Shown here: positions 1 to 6,462 of the stretch, one piece after another
Layout: each line of letters starts with the position of its first letter
How positions within the stretch are numbered: the first letter of the stretch is position 1
Assembly: GCA_900550735.1 (NCBI GenBank)
Contig: URTD01000065.1
Location: forward strand, 1 to 9,536
Reading direction: 5' to 3'
DNA: 9,536 nt
Origin: an uncultured Collinsella sp.
GTDB lineage: Bacteria > Actinomycetota > Coriobacteriia > Coriobacteriales > Coriobacteriaceae
Position numbers and translations under genes: made by a program
The notes under the pieces: model-generated
Told to the model about the DNA's origin: nothing
Databases searched by the model: none
The model's input: the letters and a program-made list of their open reading frames with translations, nothing else

Positions 1-1698
1 GGTAATATCGCCGCCATAGCACTTGGCCAAAACGTCCTTGCGGCGCGCCTTGACGGTGGAGCGGGCGATAATCTTGTTGCCGATGGCACCCTGAATAGGC
101 ACCTCGAACAGCTGGCGCGGAATGATTTCCTTGAGCTTGTCGCATAGACCGCGGGCCAGGCCATAGGCCTTGTCCTTGTGCACGATAAACGAAAGCGCGT
201 CCACCTCGTCGCCCGAAAGTAGGATATCGAGCTTGACGAGCTCGGAGGGACGGTACTCGTTGAACTCGTAGTCGAGCGAGGCATAGCCCTTGGTGCGGCT
301 CTTGAGCTGATCGAAGAAGTCCAAGATGAGCTCGGCGAGCGGCATGTCAAAGCGCATCTCGACCGATTTGCTCGTCAGGTGGATCATGTCGGTCGTAACG
401 CCGCGATGCTCGATAGCGAGCTGCATGACGGCACCCGTATACTCGGGCGGGCAGATAATCTTGGCCTTGAGGTAAGGCTCCTCAATGCGCTCGATGCGCG
501 TAGCCTCGGGCAGATCCTGCGGGCTGCGAACATCAATCATCTCGCCGTCAGTCTTGTAGACGTGATAGTCCACCGAGGGGCTCGTGGCAATGAGGTCCAG
601 ATTGAACTCGCGCTCCAGGCGCTCCTTGACGACCTCCATATGCAGCAAGCCCAAGAAGCCCACGCGGAAACCAAAACCGAGCGCCACCGAGGTCTCGGGC
701 TCCCACACCAACGACGGGTCGTTGACGTGCAGCTTATCGAGCGCGTCACGCAGGTTCTCGTAGTCCTTGTTATCGATCGGGAACAGGCCCGTATAGACCA
801 TGGGCTTGGCCTCGCGGTAGCCGGGAAGCGGCTCGGGGCAGGGATTCGACGCCCACGTGAGGGTATCGCCCACGCGAACGGCCTCGGGGTCCTTCAGGCC
901 CGTGACCACGTATCCGACCTCGCCGACCGTCAGCGCGTCGACCGGGGTCTCGGCGGGACGCTTGACGCCCACGCCATCGACCAAAAAGTCGCCCTTTGCC
1001 TGCATCATGCGCAGGGTATCGCCCTTTTTGATGGAGCCGTCAAAGATGCGAACCGTGGCGACGACGCCACGATACTCGTCGAAGTACGAATCCAGGATGA
1101 GTGCCTTGAGCGGCGCGTTCGCATCGCCCTTGGGCGGAGAGATCAAAAAGACAATGGACTCTAGCAGATCGTGGATGCCCTCGCCGGTCTTGCCCGAGAC
1201 ACACACGGCATCATCGGCAGGAATCGCCAGGTCATCCTCGATCTCGGTCTTAACCTCATCGGGATGGGCCGAGGGCAGGTCGATCTTGTTGATGGCCGGC
1301 ACAATGTCCAGATTGGCGTTCATGGCGAGCGTCGCGTTAGAGACGGTCTGCGCCTCGACGCCCTGCGTGGCGTCGACGACGAGCACCGCGCCCTCACAGG
1401 CTGCCAGCGAGCGCGAGACCTCATAGGTAAAGTCCACGTGGCCCGGCGTATCGATCAGATTGAACTGATACGTCTCGCCATCGTCGGCGTCATAGGACAC
1501 GCGAACGGCATTGGACTTGATCGTGATGCCGCGCTCGCGCTCGATATCCATGGTGTCGAGCAGCTGCGACTCCATGTCGCGTTCGTCGACGGTATGGGTG
1601 AGCTCGAGGATGCGATCGCTGATCGTGGACTTGCCATGGTCGATGTGCGCAACGATTGAGAAGTTGCGGATGTGGGAAATGTCAATTGAAGTATTCAT
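1..1698 (-). CDS. lepA: Elongation factor 4 (LepA/EF4), 3' end cut by window edge
   Basis: Ribosome-associated translational GTPase of the EF-G superfamily, known to act on stalled or mistranslocated ribosomes and in 30S assembly. The ATG at 1698 opens 566 codons without a stop. The family is about 600 residues, so only roughly the last 35 residues are missing. Visible GTPase motifs are the P-loop AHIDHGKST (residues 17-25), the switch I segment ERERGITI (53-60), DTPGH (83-87) and NKID (137-140). The LepA-type segment GFGFRVGFLGLLHMEVV lies further on. The visible part ends in the basic C-terminal region (GAIGNKIIARSTVKARRKD), before the natural stop. No other ATG, GTG or TTG is plausible near the N-terminus, and no clear Shine-Dalgarno precedes the ATG; see the -10-like element at 1706-1711. 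The gene lies directly downstream of the rpsT terminator, so it is probably transcribed separately. Confidence 0.97.
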   Translation of the reverse strand, partial: MNTSIDISHIRNFSIVAHIDHGKSTISDRILELTHTVDERDMESQLLDTMDIERERGITIKSNAVRVSYDADDGETYQFNLIDTPGHVDFTYEVSRSLAACEGAVLVVDATQGVEAQTVSNATLAMNANLDIVPAINKIDLPSAHPDEVKTEIEDDLAIPADDAVCVSGKTGEGIHDLLESIVFLISPPKGDANAPLKALILDSYFDEYRGVVATVRIFDGSIKKGDTLRMMQAKGDFLVDGVGVKRPAETPVDALTVGEVGYVVTGLKDPEAVRVGDTLTWASNPCPEPLPGYREAKPMVYTGLFPIDNKDYENLRDALDKLHVNDPSLVWEPETSVALGFGFRVGFLGLLHMEVVKERLEREFNLDLIATSPSVDYHVYKTDGEMIDVRSPQDLPEATRIERIEEPYLKAKIICPPEYTGAVMQLAIEHRGVTTDMIHLTSKSVEMRFDMPLAELILDFFDQLKSRTKGYASLDYEFNEYRPSELVKLDILLSGDEVDALSFIVHKDKAYGLARGLCDKLKEIIPRQLFEVPIQGAIGNKIIARSTVKARRKDVLAKCYGGDIT

Positions 1699-1705
1699 GC
1701 GGACT

Positions 1706-1711
1706 ATCTTA
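1706..1711 (-). promoter_or_regulatory. Possible -10 element placing the lepA start at the transcript 5' end
   Basis: On the minus strand TAAGAT (4 of 6 match to TATAAT, fits TAnnnT) is followed by 7 bases and then the lepA ATG at 1698. That spacing would put the start of transcription on or next to the A of the ATG. The gap between the rpsT terminator T-tract (ending 1724) and the ATG is only 25 bases, which leaves little room for a conventional leader. I see no good -35 and no clear Shine-Dalgarno. This is a weak-consensus call that rests mainly on spacing. Confidence 0.4.
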
Positions 1712-1723
1712 CCCGAGCGGTAC

Positions 1724-1760
1724 AAAAAATGGAGCCTGTTCCATAAAACAGGCTCCATTT
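1724..1760 (-). terminator. Rho-independent terminator of rpsT
   Basis: A perfect 14-bp inverted repeat (arms 1727-1740 and 1747-1760, core TGGAGCCTGTT / AACAGGCTCCA) has a 6-base loop at 1741-1746. Read on the minus strand the second arm runs into six consecutive T (1729-1724). It begins 34 bases after the rpsT stop codon and ends 25 bases before lepA, so it separates the two transcripts. The mirror-image A/T flank on the other side (three T, 1758-1760) is weaker, so the terminator mainly serves the minus strand. Confidence 0.93.
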
Positions 1761-1794
1761 ATGCGCGTAATCTGTGTGGTGTGAAATTTACAAC

Positions 1795-2061
1795 TTAGGC
1801 GTTGATGCTGTTCACGAGCTTGGCAAGACCGGACTTGCGGTTGGAAGCCTGGTTCTTGTGGATAACATGCTTGGCGGCAGCCATGTCGAGACGCTTGGTG
1901 ACGGTCTTGAGGGCAGCCTGGGCCTTCTCGGCGTCGCCCTCGGCGACGGCGGACTGGACGTGCTTGGTCAGCGTCTTGAGCTCGGACTTGACAGCCTTGT
2001 TACGCATGCGAGCTGCCTCATTGGTGCGGATACGCTTCTTCTGAGACTTGATGTTTGCCAC
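1795..2061 (-). CDS. rpsT: 30S ribosomal protein S20
   Basis: Small basic protein that binds 16S rRNA early in 30S assembly. It is 88 residues, the usual S20 length. It begins with the diagnostic ANIKSQKKRIRTNEAARMRN and is rich in Lys, Arg and Ala, as expected for the helical bundle of S20, with KHVIHKNQASNRKSGLAKLV near the C-terminus. The start is GTG at 2061. The frame stays open upstream to a further ATG at 2130, but the residues there do not resemble S20 and would run through the leader hairpin. A Shine-Dalgarno-like AAGGA sits 9 bases before the GTG, and an identical copy lies 11 bases further upstream. The gene has its own promoter and leader (2062-2145) and terminator (1724-1760). 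It sits between holA and lepA, as in Bacillus subtilis. Confidence 0.97.
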   Translation of the reverse strand: MANIKSQKKRIRTNEAARMRNKAVKSELKTLTKHVQSAVAEGDAEKAQAALKTVTKRLDMAAAKHVIHKNQASNRKSGLAKLVNSINA

Positions 2062-2066
2062 TTCTG

Positions 2067-2086
2067 GAGTTCCTTTCGAGTTCCTT
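2067..2086 (-). repeat. Tandem AAGGAACTC repeat carrying two Shine-Dalgarno-like sites before rpsT
   Basis: On the minus strand the 9-mer AAGGAACTC occurs twice, at 2086-2078 and 2075-2067, a period of 11. Each copy holds an AAGGA ribosome-binding core. The copy nearest the gene is correctly spaced (9 bases) from the GTG at 2061. The distal copy is 20 bases away, too far for direct initiation. Confidence 0.75.
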
Positions 2087-2088
2087 GC

Positions 2089-2126
2089 AAAAAATGTATG
2101 ACACCTCTGAGACACGGTGAGGTCAT
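2089..2126 (-). promoter_or_regulatory. Attenuator-like hairpin plus T6 in the rpsT leader
   Basis: On the minus strand ATGACCTC (2126-2119) can pair with GAGGTGTCAT (2107-2098), giving 8 bp with a 2-base bulge and an 11-base loop (2118-2108). Three bases (ACA) later comes a run of six T (2094-2089). This has the shape of an intrinsic terminator. It lies between the proposed rpsT promoter (2137-2145) and the rpsT start, so it could act as an attenuator, a terminator for read-through from holA, or both. The stem is only moderately stable and the 3-base gap before the T-run is not ideal. Confidence 0.5.
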
Positions 2127-2136
2127 GCAAGCGCCT

Positions 2137-2145
2137 ACTATAGCA
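2137..2145 (-). promoter_or_regulatory. Extended -10 promoter of rpsT
   Basis: The minus strand reads TGC TATAGT: an extended -10 (TGn) directly before TATAGT, 5 of 6 bases matching the sigma-70/SigA consensus. The predicted transcript starts near 2130 and has a leader of about 70 bases. I see no good -35 hexamer at 16-18 bases upstream, which is usual for extended -10 promoters. Confidence 0.6.
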
Positions 2146-2194
2146 CGCTCCCCCTCAAAGGGATAGAACGAATTTGTCAAATAGGCAGGTATCA

Positions 2195-3157
2195 TCACGA
2201 TTTTCTCAAGATGTTCGTAATCCAGAGCAAAAGCGCGGTCTGAGAATCGGCCGAACCCTTGAGCGCGAGCTCCACATCGACCGCGCCCTCGAGCGCAGCG
2301 ACGAGCTCCGCCATCGAAAAGCGGCGTGCCCAGGTCAGATGATTTTTGACCTGCCAGGACTGGAGCTTGAGCGTTGCGGCCAGCTCACGACCCTGTCCGC
2401 GCGCATCGAGCGCCTTGGCGACGATTAGCTCGCGGATGCGGCCGCACAGCAATGTGTAAGTCCACACGTAGCTCTTGGCGGGCAGTAGATTGAAGAGCTC
2501 GAGCGAGCGTCGCATGTCACGGGCCGAGACCGCATTGAGAAAATCCCAGGGTTGAACCTCGGCCGTACGTACAATCCAGCGCTCAACGTCGGCAAGCTCA
2601 ATCTGGGGCGCCTCGACCATCTGGGCAAGCTTGGCCAAGTCGTTATCGAGCATGCGGGTGTTTTCACCCGAACGCGAGACGAGCTCCTCGGCGGCCGCCG
2701 TCGAGATCGACTTGCCGTGCTGCGTCGCCATCTGCTGCACGCGGCGCGGTAGCTCCCAGCGCTTGGTGCCGGAGCAATCGATCACGGCCTTCTTGTCGAT
2801 CTTGGCGATCGCCTTGTACAGGCGCGTGTTCTTGGCAAGCGAGTCGGCGATGATGAGGCAGACCGTTGTGGGGCTGGGACTTGCGAGGTACTCGACGAGC
2901 GGCTCTGAGACCGCCTTAGCGAGCTTTGAGCAGCCATCAAGGATTACCAAGCGAAACTCGCTGCCCATCGGAAAGGTGTTAAGCGAGCCGATAATGGACT
3001 CGATATCGGGGTCCTTGGTCATGTCGCGCTCGTCGAGATTGAACTCGACCATACCCGACTTTTCCAGACGCGCCTTCATACGCGAGACGGCGTGATCGCG
3101 CTTGACGCCGTCGGTACCGACGATCAGATATGCCGGCAGCAGACCGGTTTCGGACAT
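2195..3157 (-). CDS. holA: DNA polymerase III delta subunit
   Basis: Delta is the clamp-loader subunit that opens the beta sliding clamp during replication. The gene encodes 320 residues, near the family's usual 320-345. The N-terminus LLPAYLIVGTDGVKRDHAV (residues 6-24) matches the start of the delta ATPase-like domain. Later come DERDMTKDPDIESIIGSL (42-59), FRLVILDG (68-75), the LSAL-like segment VCLIIADSLAKNTRLYKAI (99-117) and the helical C-terminal collar domain ending in LLLWITNILRKS. An in-frame ATG at 3199 lacks a ribosome binding site and overlaps a -10-like sequence, whereas the ATG at 3157 follows a very strong GGGAGGGGAG (3171-3162). It lies 78 bases downstream of comEC and upstream of rpsT, the neighbourhood of Bacillus subtilis yqeN (holA). 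The family is divergent, so identification rests on both sequence and context. Confidence 0.92.
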   Translation of the reverse strand: MSETGLLPAYLIVGTDGVKRDHAVSRMKARLEKSGMVEFNLDERDMTKDPDIESIIGSLNTFPMGSEFRLVILDGCSKLAKAVSEPLVEYLASPSPTTVCLIIADSLAKNTRLYKAIAKIDKKAVIDCSGTKRWELPRRVQQMATQHGKSISTAAAEELVSRSGENTRMLDNDLAKLAQMVEAPQIELADVERWIVRTAEVQPWDFLNAVSARDMRRSLELFNLLPAKSYVWTYTLLCGRIRELIVAKALDARGQGRELAATLKLQSWQVKNHLTWARRFSMAELVAALEGAVDVELALKGSADSQTALLLWITNILRKS

Positions 3158-3197
3158 TGCGCTCCCCTCCCGCAGGCTCTCGAATTCGTACCGTGCC

Positions 3198-3227
3198 ATT
3201 TTAGCCCAGGGGCCAGCCGCGCGCCAA
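3198..3227 (-). promoter_or_regulatory. Candidate promoter of holA
   Basis: On the minus strand TTGGCG (3227-3222, 4 of 6 to TTGACA) and TAAAAT (3203-3198, 5 of 6 to TATAAT) are separated by 18 bases. Transcription would begin near 3191, about 34 bases before the holA ATG at 3157. It would allow holA to be expressed apart from the competence genes. It overlaps the spot where an upstream ATG (3199) could otherwise be called. Confidence 0.5.
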
Positions 3228-3235
3228 CGATGTCA

Positions 3236-5539
3236 TCACGGTCGCTGGCATCGCATCGCAAAGCCATTCGCAGTCGGCGTGACGGTAATGTCGCCGTGTT
3301 CGATAGTGCACGCGAACACACCACCCGTTTCCTTAACGGCATCGATGCAGGCATCGGACGGATGGCCGTATCGATTCCCCTCGCCCGCACTCGCAAGGGA
3401 AAGCTCGGGCTTCAGGACGTCCAGCAACTCACCATCGACTGAAACCTTAGAGCCGTGATGCCCAAGTTTAAGTACATCGATATCCCCCACCTCCTGCACG
3501 AATTCCCGTTCTTGATCGAGCTCGGCATCACCGGTGAGGAGCATACGCAGGCCCTTGCCTTCCTGAACATAAGAGAGCAGCAGGACAAGCGAGTCCTCAT
3601 TTCCCTCGCCATCCACGGACTTGAATGGCCACATCACGCGGCCGCAAAATGAGCCGATGTCGACCGTATCCCCACGGCGCACCTGCCGATACTCAACGCC
3701 AGGTCGGTTCAATACCTCAGCAGGAGCATCCTCAAGCGCATCCGCCGCCACAGCAATCGTTCCGACCGAAAACTGTTCGAGCATGGCAGGCAGACCACCC
3801 CAGTGGTCCTCATCCCAATGCGTCACAAAGACGGCATCGATATGGTGCACGTTATTGCGAACCAACGCCGCTACCACGCGCTCGTCGAGCCCGCAGTCGA
3901 CGAGCGCTACTACGCCGCCCTGGCGGATAAGAATCGCATCGGCTTGGCCCACATCGAGCACCGTCACCGAAGGCGGAGCGAATCGATCCCAGTAGACATA
4001 CGGGATAGCAGCCAAGAGCACCAGGCATGCAAGCCCCACCGCCATAGGACGTGCACGGGGACGCGGCCACCAGACCAGCAGAACCGCCAGCAAACACGGC
4101 ACCAGGTAAATCCACACGCTATCGGGCGACACACTCACGGATGCGCCCGGAACGGCAGCAAAGAGCTGCTCAAAGAACAGCGCGCAACGGGCGGCAATCA
4201 TGGGCACAACGAGCGCCCAAGTCCGCAACGGCGCCACGAGCGAAAAGGGAACAAGCACGATCGACACAGCAAGCAGTACGCTCACCACCGGACCGATGAC
4301 TGCATTTGCCAGCGGAGCAATGAGCGAGAACGTACCGAAGGCGGGAATGGTAATGGGAAGAGTCGCCAGTTGCGAGCACAGCGTGACGGAAAGCATGCTG
4401 GCGACGCCCGATGGCACGCCCAGCTCACCCAAAGCGTAGGTCGCATAGGGGCAAAAGCACAGAATGGCTAAAACGCTGGCACATGAAAGCTGAAAGCCCA
4501 TCTCGAACAGCACCTTCGGCCGCAGTAGCACAAAGATGGACATGGTTACGAAGAGAGCCGATGCGCCGTGCCGGCGACGCCCCGCGCCGTTTACGACAAG
4601 CGTCGCGAACACCATGCAGCATGCGCGCACGGCCGAGGGAGACGCGCCCGTAAAGGCAGCGTAGCCCACAAGCGTTATCGCCAATATCGCCCGCTGAAGA
4701 CCACGCGAACACCGAGTCTTTTGCAATACACCCTCGATTACAAACCCCACGATAGCCAAATGGCTGCCCGAGACGGCGATAAGATGCGCCGTTCCCGTCA
4801 CCGAAAACCAGTCGCCCGCCGGTTGGGCGCGCAGCTCGGCCGAACGACCACAGACGACACCGGCTATGAGCGCACGCGCCGGGTCGGTCGCAGGCGCGAT
4901 GGACGCAAGCAGCCCATTTCGCAGTCGAAGCAGCGGCCCCGGAAAGCCCTCATCGACCGACACAATCCGAACGGCTTGAACCTTGCGCACCTCGCCTCGG
5001 AGCACGCGCGATCTTCCATATGCATCGTTCTCAAAACGTGAAACGCGACCGATAACACGCGCGTGCGCCCCGACCTTGAGCTCGAGGTCGCACGATAGGC
5101 GAACCGTTGCCAAGTTCTTACCGTCCGCACGTGCCTCGCAGGTATAGGAATACACGTCGTCGTTTATGGATGGATCGCCCTGCACGACAAACTCGAGGCC
5201 GCTTGCCGCTCGACCGTCGAGCGCCTTCGAGGCGTTGAGCGTGCCCGCAGCCCACCACGCCGAGACGACCGCTCCCGCCACGAGACCAACGGACGCGGCA
5301 TACAGCCACCGCTTCCAAGGAGCAAGCGGTGCACAAAATTGAGCCAGCACAACGAATACCGCCGCCGCAACGGGAATGGCCCATAGCAGCCCGACCGCCG
5401 GCGCCTGCTCCCTCAGCAGCGCATCAGCGGCCACGTTGAGCACCAAGGCGCAGCTCATGCACACGCCGGCACACAGGGCCATCGTCCACGGCATCAAGGG
5501 CCGCGGAGGCATCACATGCTCGCGCTCTGTCGCACTCAT
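3236..5539 (-). CDS. comEC: Competence DNA-uptake channel ComEC/Rec2
   Basis: Integral membrane protein that passes single-stranded DNA into the cytoplasm during natural transformation. It is 767 residues, a full-length family member. The N-terminal hydrophobic segments (about 20-100) flank an extracytoplasmic OB-like domain (about 115-195) with two cysteines, C134 and C150. The Competence domain follows, with HLIAVSGSHLAIV (252-264), FTGASPSAVRA (296-306) and many membrane helices up to about 515. The C-terminal metallo-beta-lactamase domain holds DVGQADAI (529-536), the metal motif THWDEDH (573-579), LLTGDAE (667-673) and LGHHGS (692-697), so its nuclease-type metal site looks intact. The ATG overlaps the comEA stop as ATGA, indicating translational coupling. 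A TTG four codons upstream is less likely. No comEB lies between comEA and comEC. Whether the organism is naturally transformable cannot be read from this window. Confidence 0.95.
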   Translation of the reverse strand: MSATEREHVMPPRPLMPWTMALCAGVCMSCALVLNVAADALLREQAPAVGLLWAIPVAAAVFVVLAQFCAPLAPWKRWLYAASVGLVAGAVVSAWWAAGTLNASKALDGRAASGLEFVVQGDPSINDDVYSYTCEARADGKNLATVRLSCDLELKVGAHARVIGRVSRFENDAYGRSRVLRGEVRKVQAVRIVSVDEGFPGPLLRLRNGLLASIAPATDPARALIAGVVCGRSAELRAQPAGDWFSVTGTAHLIAVSGSHLAIVGFVIEGVLQKTRCSRGLQRAILAITLVGYAAFTGASPSAVRACCMVFATLVVNGAGRRRHGASALFVTMSIFVLLRPKVLFEMGFQLSCASVLAILCFCPYATYALGELGVPSGVASMLSVTLCSQLATLPITIPAFGTFSLIAPLANAVIGPVVSVLLAVSIVLVPFSLVAPLRTWALVVPMIAARCALFFEQLFAAVPGASVSVSPDSVWIYLVPCLLAVLLVWWPRPRARPMAVGLACLVLLAAIPYVYWDRFAPPSVTVLDVGQADAILIRQGGVVALVDCGLDERVVAALVRNNVHHIDAVFVTHWDEDHWGGLPAMLEQFSVGTIAVAADALEDAPAEVLNRPGVEYRQVRRGDTVDIGSFCGRVMWPFKSVDGEGNEDSLVLLLSYVQEGKGLRMLLTGDAELDQEREFVQEVGDIDVLKLGHHGSKVSVDGELLDVLKPELSLASAGEGNRYGHPSDACIDAVKETGGVFACTIEHGDITVTPTANGFAMRCQRP

Positions 5540-6249
5540 ACGCAGATGCAATCTTTAATTTTGGCAAGCTTCTTCTCGCCGATTCCCGACACACGCATCA
5601 GATCGTCAACCGAGGCAAAAGCACCGTTCTTTGTACGCTCATCGATAATCGACTGGGCCATGGAGGGGCCGATGCCCGAGAGCGTCTGCAGCTCTGCCGC
5701 GCTTGCCGTATTGATGTTGACTAGGCCCGTTGCGCCACTCACGCCCAATGATGCGGAAGCCCCACCATCAACACCGGCTTCCGCAATGGACGCCTGCTGC
5801 TCCCCCACCGTTGGAACGTGAATCTTCTGCCCATCGACGACCTTAGATGCCCGATTGAGCCCCGTAACGTCTGCCTCGGGCGCCAGCCCGCCGGCGGCAT
5901 CTATCGCCTGAGCCACCCGCGCGCCGTCCTGGAGACGATATACACCGGGCGACACAACGGCGCCATCGACATCGACATAGACCTCTGCCGCGGCAGAAGC
6001 CTTAGTCGAAGAGCCTTCGGATGTCTTTCCGCTCGAAGCATCGCCGGATCCCGGCTCCACTAACGAGCCCGTACCATCAGTGCGCTCAAACGACACACCG
6101 CCGGCACCGCCGCCAAGGTTCGCCATCGCCAAGCCGCTCGCCATCGCAATGACGCCCAGCATCGCCACCACCACAGCCTTATGACCGAGCAGCTTGCCCG
6201 CCCAGCGGTCCATCTTTTTGACCCGTTCGTGTTGTTCGCGCTGCGCCAT
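5536..6249 (-). CDS. comEA: Competence DNA receptor ComEA
   Basis: Membrane-anchored double-stranded DNA binding protein that hands transforming DNA to ComEC. It is 237 residues. A short basic cytoplasmic N-terminus precedes one membrane helix (about 24-44). A Ser/Gly/Thr-rich linker (about 46-88) leads to an SLBB-type domain (VYVDVDGAVVSPGVYRL, about 90-146). A second linker is followed by a tandem helix-hairpin-helix DNA-binding domain (175-237), with LVNINTASAAEL, SGIGPSMA (191-198) and SGIGEKKLAKIK (221-232). The ATG at 6249 was chosen because GGGAGG (6262-6257) stands 7 bases before it. A TTG-initiated frame reaching 6327 has no such site and adds residues that do not belong to the family. 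The protein ends DCICV, an unusual pair of cysteines at the extreme C-terminus. First gene of a two-gene comEA-comEC unit that overlaps by ATGA. Confidence 0.95.
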   Translation of the reverse strand: MAQREQHERVKKMDRWAGKLLGHKAVVVAMLGVIAMASGLAMANLGGGAGGVSFERTDGTGSLVEPGSGDASSGKTSEGSSTKASAAAEVYVDVDGAVVSPGVYRLQDGARVAQAIDAAGGLAPEADVTGLNRASKVVDGQKIHVPTVGEQQASIAEAGVDGGASASLGVSGATGLVNINTASAAELQTLSGIGPSMAQSIIDERTKNGAFASVDDLMRVSGIGEKKLAKIKDCICV

Positions 6250-6419
6250 AGCAAAACCTCCCAACAACATCGTGTCAGGAAAAGAGCCCTGCAACAGCCA
6301 TGCTTCAAAACCGGTTTTCGCGGTCAAACCAAAAGCTGACCAAAACCTTGCACAAATCTGTCCATTTATTCAGGCACACGTCAGCAAATGAACACTTAGC
6401 CGCAAAATGCCCAGATAGC
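6250..6419 (-). other. comEA leader/intergenic region
   Basis: A 170-bp gene-free stretch between the thiI terminator and the comEA start. It is more AT-rich than its surroundings and should hold the comEA promoter. I could not find a convincing -35/-10 pair; TAAATG around 6370 is the best but poor. What can be seen is the palindrome and imperfect hairpin at 6307-6347 and the comEA ribosome binding site at 6257-6262. Confidence 0.6.
6307..6347. promoter_or_regulatory. Palindrome plus imperfect inverted repeat upstream of comEA
   Basis: A perfect 12-bp palindrome, AAAACCGGTTTT (6307-6318), shares its right half with a second inverted repeat. There GGTTTT (6313-6318) and GGTCA (6322-6326) pair with TGACC (6337-6341) and AAAACC (6342-6347), leaving a 3-base bulge (CGC) and a 10-base loop. 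The half-site AAAACC/GGTTTT thus occurs three times. It lies 58-98 bases before the comEA ATG, where an operator or leader RNA structure could act. A regulator cannot be named. Confidence 0.45.
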
Positions 6420-6452
6420 AAAAGACCGACGATGCAAGCGCATCGTCGGTCT
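6420..6452 (-). terminator. Rho-independent terminator of the mihF-gmk-rpoZ-thiI operon
   Basis: Perfect 13-bp inverted repeat AGACCGACGATGC (6423-6435) / GCATCGTCGGTCT (6440-6452) with a 4-base loop (6436-6439). On the minus strand it runs into TTTT (6423-6420) and then GC. It begins 10 bases after the thiI stop codon. The stem is GC-rich and long; the T-run is short. Confidence 0.9.
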
Positions 6453-6462
6453 ATGCACAAAT

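Noticed and set aside
379..1164. Plus-strand open frame of 261 codons antisense to lepA, with several others like it (for example 1171-1659, 3803-4471)
   Set aside because: LepA and ComEC are clear on the minus strand across these regions; the plus-strand translations have no domain features and are codon-bias shadows.
2175..2180. Perfect TTGACA on the minus strand between holA and rpsT
   Set aside because: It is 32 bases from the TATAGT -10 and no acceptable -10 stands 16-18 bases downstream (the hexamer there is TGAGGG).
3158..3199. Upstream ATG (3199) as the holA start
   Set aside because: It has no Shine-Dalgarno and overlaps a -10-like TAAAAT; the ATG at 3157 has a very strong ribosome binding site and gives the usual N-terminus.
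6250..6327. TTG-initiated N-terminal extension of comEA to 6327
   Set aside because: The ATG at 6249 has GGGAGG at ideal spacing; the extension lacks a ribosome binding site and runs into the palindromic leader.
6403..6413. 11-base CAAAATGCCCA present upstream of comEA (6403-6413) and of mihF (8938-8948)
   Set aside because: Exact 11-base repeats are expected by chance in a window this size and the flanks differ.
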